Source: Paraburkholderia phenoliruptrix
GTDB lineage: Bacteria > Pseudomonadota > Gammaproteobacteria > Burkholderiales > Burkholderiaceae
Length of the DNA stretch: 64,000 bases
Reading direction: 5' to 3'
Assembly (NCBI RefSeq): GCF_902859825.1
Contig: NZ_CADIKB010000028.1
Span: 1 to 64,000, forward strand
Shown: in pieces, positions 13,829 through 22,793 of the stretch
How positions within the stretch are numbered: position 1 is the first letter of the stretch
How the letters are laid out: every line of letters starts with the position of its first letter
Position numbers and translations under genes: made by a program
The notes under the pieces: generated by a model
Told to the model about the DNA's origin: nothing
The model's input: only the letters and a program-made list of their open reading frames with translations
Database searches by the model: none

Positions 13829-16006
13829 ATGGCCCGCAAGGCGAAAAAGAAGGACGACAAGCCCGCAGTCGAAACATTGGACTCGCGGGCTATCGACGCT
13901 GATAAGAGCGGCGAGGATCTGGAAAACTGGGCCGACCAGCCCGATTCCGAGGCCTACATCGAGGCCGGCAAGCTCTACGAGAAAATCTCGAAGTGCTTCC
14001 AGAACAAGCAGGAGCAGATCGACCAGTGCGAGGAATTCTGGTCGATCTACAACGCTCAGCCCGACGAGAACCAGCAGTACTCAGGCAATTCCCAGTGCTA
14101 TATCCCCGCGGTGCGCAACGCGATCAACGCGCGCATGAAGCGCACGCTCGCGCAGCTTTTCCCGGCGAATCACAAGCACGTCAGTGCGACTGGTCCGGAT
14201 GGAAACATGCCGTTCGCGCAGATCAGTCTGCTTGAGCACTACATCCGCCAGACGAAGCTGAAGGACATCGTTCGCGCCGATCTGATCGCCGGCGATGTTA
14301 CGGGCCAGTGGAACCTCTACATCGACTGGACGAAGAGCTACCGCAAAGTCACCGAGCTTGTTCGGAAACCTCCGATCCTCGAAGACAGCCAGATTGGTGT
14401 CGAGGTCGAAGACGTCACGGTCGATGAAGACGATTGGGAATGGGAGAAGGAACAGAAGGACGTCATCGAGGAAGGGCCGGACATCGTTCCGTTCGCGACC
14501 GAGGACTTCGCCGTCTATCCGCCTACCTGCAATGACATCCAGAAGGCCACAGCCACCGCGATCAAGCTGCGCCTGTCCAGTGATGCGATCCAGCAGTTCG
14601 TCGATGAAGGCGTTTTCGTGGGACACACCGCGAAAGACATCATCGACCGGATGGCGCAACCGGGGCAGGGAAAGGAAAAATACGTCGCGCCCAAGAAACG
14701 TACAGGCGACGCGGGCATCCGCACCGAAGGAACCTACAAGTACGCGCTGATCTATGAAGTGCACACGAATCTCGATCTCGGCAACGGAAAAGAGCCGTGC
14801 TTCGTCTATTACGCGGGCCAGGAAGAGATTCTTGGCATTATCCGCAATCCATTTTGGTCTGGGAAAAGGCCGATCCTCTCGGCGCCCATTGAGCGAATCC
14901 AGGGATCGGCTTTCGGCATCTCGAAGATCGAACCGGTCAAGTACCTCCAGTGGAACCTGAACGACTTCTGGAACATGGGTCAGGACTCGGCGCAGTACAG
15001 CCTGTTGCCGATCACGATGGTGGATCCGCTCTCGAACCCTAACTACCAGTCGATGGTGGTCGGACTCGCCGCGGTGTGGCTGACTGACCCCGCCAAGACG
15101 AAGTTCGCCAATTTCCCGGCGATCTACAAGGACGCGATCCCGCTGTGCGAGAACCTCAAGCAGCAGATCAACGAGTCGATGGACGTCAATGACGCCATGC
15201 TCGGCAAGGCTCCGACAGGCCGGAAAAACCAGGCGCAGATGGCCGCGCTCACCGCAGCGCAGGAATCGAACATCATCGATAACGCCAAGCGTTACGAAGA
15301 GGTGATGCTTAATCCGCTGCTCGAATGGATGTTCGAGCTCGACAGGCAGTTCCGCACCGAAGAACTCACGGTTCAGGTGCTGGGCGAAGTGGGGGTACGT
15401 GCAAACCTTCAGGTGATCCCGCCGCAGGCGTTCGGCGAGCGCTATTTCTTCGGCTGGTGTGGAACCGCCTATCAGCAGAATCTTCAACGAATGCAGCAGA
15501 TGATCGCGACGATGAACGTGCTGCGCGGAATCCCGCCGCAGCAGCTCGATGGCCGCCGGCTCAATATCGGTCCGATCCTGGAGAACCTCGTCGAGCAGGT
15601 GTTTGGCCCCGAAGTCGCGCCGCGCATCCTGATCGACGAGCGCAATCTGTTCCATGTCGATCCCGAAGATGAAAACCTGATGATGCACAACGGCCTCGCC
15701 GCGGAGATCCATCAGGCCGACGACGACCGTCGCCATATCGCTTCGCATCTGCAGGCCGCTCAGCTCACGGGAGATCCCGCAGGGCTTTTCCGCGCACACA
15801 TCCAGCAGCACCAGCAGGCGATGCAGGCAAAGCTCCAGGCGCAGATGCCGAAACCGCAAGGGCAACCGGGTGTTCCAGGTGGAGCAGGTCCGGGTGTCGC
15901 AGGTACGCCGCGCATGGGGGCACAACCAGGACTTCCGAGACCGCAGGGTCCTAACGGCATGATCCACGCAGATCAGATGGCTTCGCCAACAGGAGGGTCA
16001 CGATAA
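13829..16006 (+). CDS. portal protein (podovirus type)
   Basis: It encodes 725 residues, the right size for large podovirus portals. It has an acidic helical N-terminus, QCEEFWSIYNAQPDENQQYSGN in pattern, and RNAINARMKRTLAQLFP. A core follows with FATEDFAVYPPTCNDI and PFWSGKRPILSAPIERIQGSAFG. The typical portal tail LQWNLNDFWNMGQDSAQYSLLP precedes helices with repeated N-Q-A. The C-terminus is Gln/Pro/Gly-rich (about 640-725), like a flexible barrel end. It would form the dodecameric ring at the head vertex. It follows terL and precedes the scaffold and capsid genes. Confidence 0.82.
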   Translation: MARKAKKKDDKPAVETLDSRAIDADKSGEDLENWADQPDSEAYIEAGKLYEKISKCFQNKQEQIDQCEEFWSIYNAQPDENQQYSGNSQCYIPAVRNAINARMKRTLAQLFPANHKHVSATGPDGNMPFAQISLLEHYIRQTKLKDIVRADLIAGDVTGQWNLYIDWTKSYRKVTELVRKPPILEDSQIGVEVEDVTVDEDDWEWEKEQKDVIEEGPDIVPFATEDFAVYPPTCNDIQKATATAIKLRLSSDAIQQFVDEGVFVGHTAKDIIDRMAQPGQGKEKYVAPKKRTGDAGIRTEGTYKYALIYEVHTNLDLGNGKEPCFVYYAGQEEILGIIRNPFWSGKRPILSAPIERIQGSAFGISKIEPVKYLQWNLNDFWNMGQDSAQYSLLPITMVDPLSNPNYQSMVVGLAAVWLTDPAKTKFANFPAIYKDAIPLCENLKQQINESMDVNDAMLGKAPTGRKNQAQMAALTAAQESNIIDNAKRYEEVMLNPLLEWMFELDRQFRTEELTVQVLGEVGVRANLQVIPPQAFGERYFFGWCGTAYQQNLQRMQQMIATMNVLRGIPPQQLDGRRLNIGPILENLVEQVFGPEVAPRILIDERNLFHVDPEDENLMMHNGLAAEIHQADDDRRHIASHLQAAQLTGDPAGLFRAHIQQHQQAMQAKLQAQMPKPQGQPGVPGGAGPGVAGTPRMGAQPGLPRPQGPNGMIHADQMASPTGGSR

Positions 16007-16641
16007 TGGCCGACCAGTTCCAGCTCACGCAGTCTGTTCTGCAGATTCTCGGATCGATGGCTGATCCGGCTTCGCTCAAGCAGGCTCTTATCAGCCTGGC
16101 AACGCAGACGCAGATCTCTCTCAATACGTTGTCTACGCAGGCGCAGGCTCCTTCGGGAGCCGCGGGCGGCGATCTCGGCGGGACATACCCGAACCCGACC
16201 CTTGCGAAGATCACCAACGCGCTGACGTCATACGGTGGCCTGACTCTCGTAGGAGAAGGAATCCCGGTCCAGGTCGCGTCCGCCGGTCAGGTTTCACAGG
16301 CCGCGAATGTTTCCGCCACGACGCTTTACACCGTTCCGGCCGGTGGTGCTGGGTGGTATCGCGTGTCTGCGCAGGCCGTTGTGACTCAGGCTGCGACATC
16401 GTCGTCGACGCTGCCTAATGTTGGGGTGACGTGGACCGACAATGATTCCGGTGTCGCACTGTCCGCGACCACGATGACGCCGACTAACACGGCTAATGCT
16501 CCGGGCGCCTTCGGCCTGGGATCGCAGATGATGTATGTCAAGGCCGGCACGAACATCCAGTACCTGACGAGCAACTACGCGTCGTCCGGCGCCACGCCGA
16601 TGCAATACGCAGTGCGCGCGCGTCTCGAATTTCTCGGGTGA
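16006..16641 (+). CDS. head/tail fibre-like structural protein
   Basis: It encodes 211 residues and starts in TAATG with the portal stop. The N-terminal helix (QFQLTQSVLQILGSMADPASL) is followed by GGDLGGTYPNPTL, a motif common at the base of viral fibres. The rest is Thr/Ser/Ala-rich beta structure ending YAVRARLEFLG. The same GGDL-GTYPNPT motif recurs in the 489-residue fibre two genes on, so they may share an attachment module. It is likely a capsid or tail fibre; the exact site is unknown. Confidence 0.65.
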   Translation: MADQFQLTQSVLQILGSMADPASLKQALISLATQTQISLNTLSTQAQAPSGAAGGDLGGTYPNPTLAKITNALTSYGGLTLVGEGIPVQVASAGQVSQAANVSATTLYTVPAGGAGWYRVSAQAVVTQAATSSSTLPNVGVTWTDNDSGVALSATTMTPTNTANAPGAFGLGSQMMYVKAGTNIQYLTSNYASSGATPMQYAVRARLEFLG

Positions 16642-16644
16642 CCC

Positions 16645-16992
16645 ATGAAGCGTTTCTTTGCGCGCACGACCCCGTGGCACACGGTGCAGACCGGCGACCT
16701 GATGGATTGCCTGACTCCATCGGTACGGGCAGCCGTGATAGCTCATGAAATGGGGCATCTGAAGCATTGGCATGCCGAGAAGCGGCTGCTGTGGTTTTTG
16801 ACATTGCGCGTGCTCTGGGACTGGCAGGGATTCCTGCAGATGTGCGAAGAGCAGGAATTGGAGGCGGATCGCTACGCCCGCAGCACGGGGCACGGTCTTG
16901 GACTGAGGATGTTCCTCGTCGCGCATGGTCATCGGCGCAAGCAACTGGGCTATCCGTGCCTGCATAAACGACTGGAGGCCCTGAATGGCTGA
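16645..16992 (+). CDS. miniature M48-like zinc metalloprotease
   Basis: It encodes 115 residues. AVIAHEMGHLKHWHAEKR contains the HExxH zinc motif (H34, E35, H38). ELEADRYA (71-78) supplies the third ligand, as in M48 peptidases (HtpX/Ste24 pattern HExxH then ExxAD). A hydrophobic helix between them (LLWFLTLRVLWDW) could contact membrane. It is far shorter than cellular M48 enzymes, essentially only the catalytic core. It is placed between two fibre-like genes and overlaps the second by 8 bases, suggesting virion maturation or entry. The protease class is sure from motifs; substrate and role are unknown. Confidence 0.7.
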   Translation: MKRFFARTTPWHTVQTGDLMDCLTPSVRAAVIAHEMGHLKHWHAEKRLLWFLTLRVLWDWQGFLQMCEEQELEADRYARSTGHGLGLRMFLVAHGHRRKQLGYPCLHKRLEALNG

Positions 16993-18454
16993 CGCATTCC
17001 GGATCACTCCGCCTCAGGTTCGCGCCGAGGGGAAGGACGTTCCGCCGGAGCAGATTCAGGCGGGCTTCAATGCTCTCGCGCAGCAGGTTACCGTCGCGCT
17101 AAACAGCGTGGCCAGTGATCCTACGGGGCCCGCTGGCGGTGATCTCTCAGGCACGTATCCGAATCCGACCGTGTCGGGTGTGAACGGATCGCCGGCCGGC
17201 ACGATGGCGAACCAGAACGCAAGTGCTGTTGCGATCACGGGCGGCACGATCTCAGGCGTTACGCTCTCGACGAGCACTGCTATCGCGGCCACGAGCGGAG
17301 GAACCGGACGCAATGCACTGACGGCGAATGCAGTTCTGATCGGTGAGGGTTCGAGCCCGGTGAACTTTGCGGCGCCGGGAGCATCGGGAACTATCCTCGC
17401 ATCGACCGGCACGAATGCCGATCCGTCGTTCCAGACCAAAGCGTCCCTCACCATCGCATCGAGCGGCGCGAACTCCGACATAACCAGCCTCTCCGGATTG
17501 ACGACCGCCCTGTCTGTCGCGCAAGGGGGGACGGGGCGCCAGACGCTAACTGCTCATGGTGTGCTGCTCGGCGAAGGAACGGCCGCGATCAACCAGACAA
17601 CGGCCGGCACATCGGGGCAGCCGCTTCTCTCCGGCGGCGCTTCCGCAGATCCGAACTGGGGAACGCTTACACCCTCATTCGGCGGAACAGGTCTCACGAC
17701 GATCACGGCTCACGGCGTGATGATCGGCGAAGGGACGAGCAACGTCGCCACAGTTGCGCCGTCCACTGCCGGTCAGGCATTGATCAGCGCGGGCGCAACT
17801 TCTGATCCTGTTTTTGGATACCCGACCGGTGCATTGATCAATGTGCAGCGTTTCACATCGAGCGGCACATACACGCCGACTGCGGGAACGAATAGCGTCA
17901 TCGTCGAGATTCAGGGCGGCGGCGGTTCGGGCGGTGGGGCTGTGCTGACGGGTTCCGGTCAGATTTCCTCTGGAGCCGGCGGCGGCGCGGGCGGTTACAT
18001 CAAGCACCGAATGACCAGTGGCTTCTCAGGCGCGACCGTCACTATCGGTAGCGGCGGTACAGGCGCATCGGGTGCTGCTGGCGGAAACGGGGGTAACACT
18101 TCGTTCGCTGGCGTTACTGCAAATGGCGGCGGTGGTGGTGGTGTCGGGGCAGCCAGCTCTTCTACTTCTCTGGCGTCCGGAGGTACTGGCGGTGCCGCGT
18201 CCGGCGGCAGCATTCTCAATATTCCAGGTGCGAACGCCGGTGCATCGTCCTATTCATCAACTGCCATCATCGCCGGCGGTGTAGGCGCGAATTCGGTTTT
18301 GGGATCCGGCGGTTTGTATGCCGTAGGGACTACTGGTAGCGCGGGCGGTGGATTCGGCGGTGGCGGCGGTGGTACAGACAACGGAGCAAGTTCTGCCGCA
18401 CTTACCGGTGGAGTTGGAGCGCCCGGCGTTGTGATCGTCTGGGAGTACGCATAA
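16985..18454 (+). CDS. tail fibre with triple repeat and glycine-rich tip
   Basis: It encodes 489 residues. The N-terminal helix and GGDLSGTYPNPTV (51-63) give a likely anchoring module. Three repeats of about 47-50 residues follow (around 105-150, 180-226 and 233-278), each GGTG..LTA.GVLIGEGT then G..SGADP.(W/F), the common trimeric fibre repeat. The tip (about 308-480) is Gly-rich with runs such as GGGGSGGGA and GGFGGGGGGT and ends VVIVWEYA. Gly-rich tips resemble polyglycine-type receptor-binding adhesins. It probably contacts the host receptor. Confidence 0.78.
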   Translation: MADAFRITPPQVRAEGKDVPPEQIQAGFNALAQQVTVALNSVASDPTGPAGGDLSGTYPNPTVSGVNGSPAGTMANQNASAVAITGGTISGVTLSTSTAIAATSGGTGRNALTANAVLIGEGSSPVNFAAPGASGTILASTGTNADPSFQTKASLTIASSGANSDITSLSGLTTALSVAQGGTGRQTLTAHGVLLGEGTAAINQTTAGTSGQPLLSGGASADPNWGTLTPSFGGTGLTTITAHGVMIGEGTSNVATVAPSTAGQALISAGATSDPVFGYPTGALINVQRFTSSGTYTPTAGTNSVIVEIQGGGGSGGGAVLTGSGQISSGAGGGAGGYIKHRMTSGFSGATVTIGSGGTGASGAAGGNGGNTSFAGVTANGGGGGGVGAASSSTSLASGGTGGAASGGSILNIPGANAGASSYSSTAIIAGGVGANSVLGSGGLYAVGTTGSAGGGFGGGGGGTDNGASSAALTGGVGAPGVVIVWEYA

Positions 18455-18511
18455 CCCTTGCTTAGCACAGGAAATATTTCTACAAAGTCGCTAGTCCATC
18501 AGGAGAGCATC

Positions 18512-19024
18512 GTGCGCAAAATCCGTATTGCCCAAATCATCGGAGCCCTGTTTCCGGCGATCGGCCCCGGCCAGATTCCGAACATTCCGGATAACGGCAC
18601 GGTGCCCGACCAGATCGGTCTTATCAACGCCATCATGGGTATCAATCCGCTTCAGGAAGCGATCTACAACGCGGACGCCGCGACTGCTTCCAAGACTCTA
18701 AGCGGAGCGGAAATGAGCGGCGCCGCTCAGGTGTTTCTCGCATTCACCGGCACGTTCGGCGCCGGCGGCGCACTGACGCTGCCGACCGTCGCAAACCTGA
18801 TCGCGTCTCTGCCGTCGGTGGTTCAGGCAAATCCCGTCGGCATCACCTGGCAGTTGCGCGTTATCAACGTCGCGACGACACAGACTCTCACGATGACGAC
18901 CAACACCGGGTGGACGCTGGCCGGAACGATGACCGTGTCGACCACGACGTTCCGTGATTTCGTCGTCACGATTACCAGCGCCACGACGGCCAGCCTTCAG
19001 GCGGTCGGATCGGGCAACGCTTAA
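18512..19024 (+). CDS. structural protein, unknown role
   Basis: It encodes 170 residues from GTG 18512, chosen because AGGAGAG lies 5 bases upstream; an earlier TTG is unsupported. Beta-rich composition: GGALTLPTVANLIASLP, WQLRVINVATTQTLTMTTNTG, then a Thr/Ser-rich C-terminus. The pattern resembles carbohydrate- or fibre-binding beta domains of tail proteins. It lies between the fibre and scaffold candidates. It is likely a minor virion or decoration protein. Confidence 0.65.
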   Translation: MRKIRIAQIIGALFPAIGPGQIPNIPDNGTVPDQIGLINAIMGINPLQEAIYNADAATASKTLSGAEMSGAAQVFLAFTGTFGAGGALTLPTVANLIASLPSVVQANPVGITWQLRVINVATTQTLTMTTNTGWTLAGTMTVSTTTFRDFVVTITSATTASLQAVGSGNA

Positions 19025-19029
19025 CAGGA

Positions 19030-19767
19030 ATGGGCATGAGCGCACTTCTGAAAAGACTTCTTGGCTTGCTGCTTCCCGGCGTCGATGACCCGGACGCAGA
19101 CTCCTCTGGCGATCCGGCAGCCGATCCGGACGCCGCTGGCGACCCACCAGCTGATCCCGGAACCGAGGACGACGAAGTCGATCTGGAGTTCGTCGAGACG
19201 CCGGCTCCCGCACGTACACGTGGAACCGAGGCGGACCGTCTCACTGCTCTCGAAGTTGAATTCGAGCGCCGTACGCGCATCGCTGCTGAGCAGAACGCGC
19301 GTCGAGAATCCCCGGTAGATACCGAGTTCCAGCGTGAAGAAGAGCGACTCCGGAATCCGGAAACCTCGGATATGGAACGCTGGCAGATTCAGGCGAACCG
19401 TACGTTGCGCCAGACCCAGGCTGAAGCGCAGCGCGCACGTATGGAAGCATCGGACCTGATGGACCGCACGCGCTTCGAATCGAAATTCAGCAGCGATCCG
19501 CGCCGCTCCAAGTACGCAGAGCGCGTCGAGGAAGCGGTCGCACAAGAACGAGCTCAGGGCCGCATCGCTTCACGTGAGGCGGTCTACTTCTACATGCTCG
19601 GCAAGGACATCGCCGACGGCAAGCTCAAGCCCAAAGCGAAAGCGCGCACGCCGGCTGCGGATGTGCCGCGCGGTCGTCCCGCGAATGCCCGTTCCGATAT
19701 ACCGGCGCGCGGTCGTCAGACCGAACGCGACAAACTCCGCTCGCGGCTTGAGAACCTGAATATTTAA
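19030..19767 (+). CDS. probable scaffolding protein
   Basis: It encodes 245 residues directly before the capsid gene, where scaffolds are usual. It starts with a short hydrophobic helix (LLKRLLGLLLPG), then a very acidic Asp/Pro/Ala-rich stretch (about 18-50). A long charged coiled coil follows (EADRLTALEVEFERRTRIAAEQ; RQTQAEAQRARMEASDLMDR), with a basic C-terminus (GRPANARSDIPARGRQ) that could bind capsid. No enzyme motif. Start 19030 or 19036. The call rests on position and composition. Confidence 0.65.
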   Translation: MGMSALLKRLLGLLLPGVDDPDADSSGDPAADPDAAGDPPADPGTEDDEVDLEFVETPAPARTRGTEADRLTALEVEFERRTRIAAEQNARRESPVDTEFQREEERLRNPETSDMERWQIQANRTLRQTQAEAQRARMEASDLMDRTRFESKFSSDPRRSKYAERVEEAVAQERAQGRIASREAVYFYMLGKDIADGKLKPKAKARTPAADVPRGRPANARSDIPARGRQTERDKLRSRLENLNI

Positions 19768-19783
19768 CCAGCAAGAGGAAACC

Positions 19784-21196
19784 ATGATCACGACCCAACT
19801 GGCCCTTCTGCTGGGCCTTCTGTTCCCCGGTGTGACTAACCAGTCCACCAGTTTCACCGCCGATGTCGAGGCGTACATCCAGGAAGAAGTCGAACCGCTC
19901 GCGCGTCGCCAACTCGTCGCGTATCAGTTCGGCAAGCCCCTGAAGCTCGACACGAACCGCGGCACGACGTACACCGCGTCGCGCTACCAGCGCCTGCCGC
20001 TGCCGTATGCGCCGCTGCAGGAAGGCGTTGCGCCTCCGGGTGAAGCCATGACCCTCCAACAGGTCAGCGCCACCGCTCAGCAGTGGGGCGACCGCGTCAT
20101 CATCACCGATGTCGCGAACCTGACCATCAAGCATCCGCTCTTCCAGCAGGCCTGCGAACTCGTCGGGTTGCAGTTGCCGGAAACGCTTGAGCGCAACACG
20201 ATGAACACGTTGCTTTCGACCACGCAGGTGAACTACGCGAACGGCAAATCGAGCCGCGCGAACCTGCTCGCAACCGACGTGATGACGCCGCACGAGAACA
20301 ACCGTATCGTCGGTTCGTTCCTCACGTACGGCGTCCCGCGTTTCATGGGCGACGAGCGCGAAGACATGATGATCGAAGCCGGCGCGTACCGTGATCCGTC
20401 GCGCTCGCCGGCCGTCATGCAGCATTACGTCGCGCTGATTCACCCGCTGTCCGCTCAGGACATGCGCGAAAACACCACCGTCGTCAACGCGTGGTCGTAC
20501 AGCGACGTGAACCGACTCTACAACAACGAGCTCGGTCCGTTCGGCGGCGCGCGCTTCGTTGAGTCGAACATGATCCCCTACTGGACCGGCGCTGCCGCGA
20601 TCCAGGGCACGGCATCGGCTTCGGGCGGCCAGCTCGCGACGAATGCTGGTTACCAGATCATCGTCACCGCTTCGCCCGCCCAGACGTCCGTCGAGCAGGT
20701 GATCTATCAGGTGTCGAACACGATCAGCGTGACGGGTCCGACGGGATCGATCTCGGTCGTGCTGCCGCAGCTCGCCGGCTACGTGTTCAACGTCTACCTT
20801 GGCACGTCGGCTACGCCGTCGAATCTGGCGACCGCAGTCGGTGTCGGCGTTCCGGTGACGGGTCCGCTCGCCGGCATGGCGACGCAGCTCGCACCGAACC
20901 AGACGGTGACGCTCACCGGCATCGGTGTTGCACAGACGCCGCCGGCGGCTCCGGCGACGGGTGTCAGCGTGTTCCCGACGATCTACATCGGCAACCACTC
21001 GTACGGTCAGGTTCTGCTCGAAAACCCCGAGTTCCACTACCTCACGGGCGCCGACAAGTCCGATCCGCTGAACCAGACCCGAGTCGTGTCGTGGAAGGTC
21101 TTCTACGGCTCGATCATCCTCAACCAGGCGTTTATCGCCCGCGTCGAGGCAGGCTCCGCGTTCACGCCGGGATACTCTGCCGGCACGCAGTCTTAA
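19784..21196 (+). CDS. major capsid protein, N4 gp56-like
   Basis: It encodes 470 residues. Features of the N4-gp56 capsid family (HK97 fold) are visible: N-terminal VEAYIQEEVEPLARRQLV, TASRYQRLPLPYAPLQEG, EAMTLQQVSATAQQWGD and ITDVANLTIKHPL. DMRENTTVVNAW follows, then the C-terminal NHSYGQVLLENPEFHYL and RVVSWKVFYGSIILNQAFIARVEAGS. A Thr/Val-rich Ig-like insertion (about 285-390, VEQVIYQVSNTISVTGP) interrupts the fold and may form a surface protrusion. It forms the icosahedral shell. Confidence 0.85.
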   Translation: MITTQLALLLGLLFPGVTNQSTSFTADVEAYIQEEVEPLARRQLVAYQFGKPLKLDTNRGTTYTASRYQRLPLPYAPLQEGVAPPGEAMTLQQVSATAQQWGDRVIITDVANLTIKHPLFQQACELVGLQLPETLERNTMNTLLSTTQVNYANGKSSRANLLATDVMTPHENNRIVGSFLTYGVPRFMGDEREDMMIEAGAYRDPSRSPAVMQHYVALIHPLSAQDMRENTTVVNAWSYSDVNRLYNNELGPFGGARFVESNMIPYWTGAAAIQGTASASGGQLATNAGYQIIVTASPAQTSVEQVIYQVSNTISVTGPTGSISVVLPQLAGYVFNVYLGTSATPSNLATAVGVGVPVTGPLAGMATQLAPNQTVTLTGIGVAQTPPAAPATGVSVFPTIYIGNHSYGQVLLENPEFHYLTGADKSDPLNQTRVVSWKVFYGSIILNQAFIARVEAGSAFTPGYSAGTQS

Positions 21197-21206
21197 GGAG
21201 TAGCTG

Positions 21207-21692
21207 ATGCCCCCGCGCAACCCGAATAGCCCGCTGGAAGGCGAAGACAAGTCGGAACAGCCGAAGCTGGAAACGACCGAAGAGCTTCAGGCGCGTATCC
21301 GCGCGCTTGAAGACGAACTCAGCCGGTCAAACGCCGCGCGCGTGATCGCCGAGGACGAGTCCGCACGTATCCAGGCTCAGGCCCAGTCGTCGCTGCTGAC
21401 GACGAACGTCACCGAGCGCTTTGCCGGCGAGGAAGATGGCAAGCAGATGTGGTGGTACCGCATCGACCTCGCGCCCTGCGGCGGCACGGAAATCCGTATC
21501 AATGGAACTCCGTACTACCACGGCTCGACGTACAAGTTCGAGACCGATCTGCTGCGCAGCGTGAAGGAGATCGTCGCGCGCACGTGGTCGCACGAGAACA
21601 GCATCAACGGCGCGAACGAAAACCCCTACAAGCAGGCTCAGAACAAGGTACTCGGCAGCGGCCGCGGTATCGCGCCCTGGGCTTTCCAATAA
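21207..21692 (+). CDS. structural protein following capsid, unknown role
   Basis: It encodes 161 residues. An N-terminal charged coiled coil (TTEELQARIRALEDELSRS) is followed by a small beta domain (MWWYRIDLAPCGGTEIRING; TPYYHGSTYKFETDLLRSV). It ends AQNKVLGSGRGIAPWAF. SD AAGGAG. It probably connects to or decorates the capsid. The family is not recognised. Confidence 0.7.
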   Translation: MPPRNPNSPLEGEDKSEQPKLETTEELQARIRALEDELSRSNAARVIAEDESARIQAQAQSSLLTTNVTERFAGEEDGKQMWWYRIDLAPCGGTEIRINGTPYYHGSTYKFETDLLRSVKEIVARTWSHENSINGANENPYKQAQNKVLGSGRGIAPWAFQ

Positions 21693-21700
21693 GAGGAAAC

Positions 21701-22081
21701 ATGGAAAACACACCTGTACTCGGCAACTTCCAGATCAACCTGCCGGCGCCGAATGGCGCCAGCCTGTCGGTGAGCGGCTACATCTATGGGGATGAGTCTC
21801 TGACGTCGTTGACGGAACGCATGGACATGCTCCGCGAGGCGCTGGAGTCGCAGCAGCGCGCTCTGGAACTGCCGGTACTCGAAGAGCGTCTCGTGCAACT
21901 GGAACGCACGCGCGAACAGGTCATGTCCGCTTATGCTGATCTGCTCGAAAAGCAGAAGCAGAAGCAACTGGCGACGACGGAAAAACCGCACCTGCGCAAC
22001 TACCCTCTGCAGATCAAGCAGATCGAGGAAGAGATCGCGAAGGGCCGCAGCAAGGTTGCGGAGTTCCGGAAGGCGGCATAG
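21701..22081 (+). CDS. coiled-coil virion protein, unknown
   Basis: It encodes 126 residues. ATG 21701 is preceded by AGAGGAAAC. A short beta start (FQINLPAPNGASLSVSGYIYG) leads into continuous heptad-like helices (LTERMDMLREALESQQRALE to KQIEEEIAKGRSKVAEFRK). The stop overlaps the GTG of the next gene (TAGTG). It is likely a head-completion or structural accessory. The function is unknown. Confidence 0.65.
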   Translation: MENTPVLGNFQINLPAPNGASLSVSGYIYGDESLTSLTERMDMLREALESQQRALELPVLEERLVQLERTREQVMSAYADLLEKQKQKQLATTEKPHLRNYPLQIKQIEEEIAKGRSKVAEFRKAA

Positions 22082-22785
22082 TGGCATACCTCCAGGCCCA
22101 ACAGATCGTCGCGCGCGCCTGTGCGATCGCCAAATGCCCTGGCTTCACCCAGCAGGGCGGCATCTATCTGAACATGGTCTTGGAGGATCTGTGGCTGCAT
22201 CGCGATCTGAAGATCAACCGGGTCGTGGAGTCGGTCGTTGTGGCGGCCAACAACTACGGCCCGTTCACGCTGCCCCTGAACTATCTGCGCACCTACGACC
22301 TGTTCTTCCAGCAGAACAACCTGCCGTATTTCCTGCATCCGATTTCCATTGAGGAATGGGACCAGGAGTTTAAAGACCCGTCGATCGCGAACTACCCGTA
22401 CGAGTTCATGACTACCCTGCTCGACGAGACGAGCGCGCAGGCGGCTAACTCGGCGGGAAGCCTCTATATCTATCCGCAGTCTTCCGGCCAGATCACGCTG
22501 ACGCACCGATACATGGTGAAGCAGCCAGACATCGTCGCGCCCGAAACATCGGCGGTCATTCCGTGGTTCCCGGATCAAGGCTATCTGATCGACGCCACCG
22601 CTGCCGGCCTGATGAAGGAATCGGACGACACGCGCTATGACTCGTTCATCGCCAGATGCGAGTCAATGCTGCGCACCCACCTGATCATGGAAGGCGACGA
22701 GCAGGCGGTCGTGAAGTCGGTACGCCTCGATCCGCGGCGCTTCCATACGAACCGGACCCTGAAGCCGACGAAGATCACGGACTAG
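22081..22785 (+). CDS. head-tail adaptor (tail tubular A-like)
   Basis: It encodes 234 residues from a GTG start. It is helical at both ends: MAYLQAQQIVARACAIAKCPGF, then GIYLNMVLEDLWLHRDLKI. A middle beta part follows (NYLRTYDLFFQQNNLPYFLHPISIEEWD; GQITLTHRYM) with a C-terminal helix RYDSFIARCESMLRTHLIME. This helix-strand layout and its place before a beta-propeller-like tail protein match podovirus adaptors (P22 gp4 / T7 gp11 class). Similarity is structural inference. Confidence 0.65.
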   Translation: MAYLQAQQIVARACAIAKCPGFTQQGGIYLNMVLEDLWLHRDLKINRVVESVVVAANNYGPFTLPLNYLRTYDLFFQQNNLPYFLHPISIEEWDQEFKDPSIANYPYEFMTTLLDETSAQAANSAGSLYIYPQSSGQITLTHRYMVKQPDIVAPETSAVIPWFPDQGYLIDATAAGLMKESDDTRYDSFIARCESMLRTHLIMEGDEQAVVKSVRLDPRRFHTNRTLKPTKITD

Positions 22786-22793
22786 GAGCGGAC

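Noticed and set aside
14081..15967. Long antisense open frame opposite the portal gene
   Set aside because: Composition is Arg/Leu/Asp-rich, as expected for the reverse of a GC-rich gene; no SD or motif.
17297..17818. Repeats that might suggest a CRISPR array
   Set aside because: They are imperfect protein-coding fibre repeats in frame, without conserved DNA repeat and spacers.
16985..18454. Diversity-generating retroelement target
   Set aside because: No reverse transcriptase, template repeat or accessory gene seen in the window.
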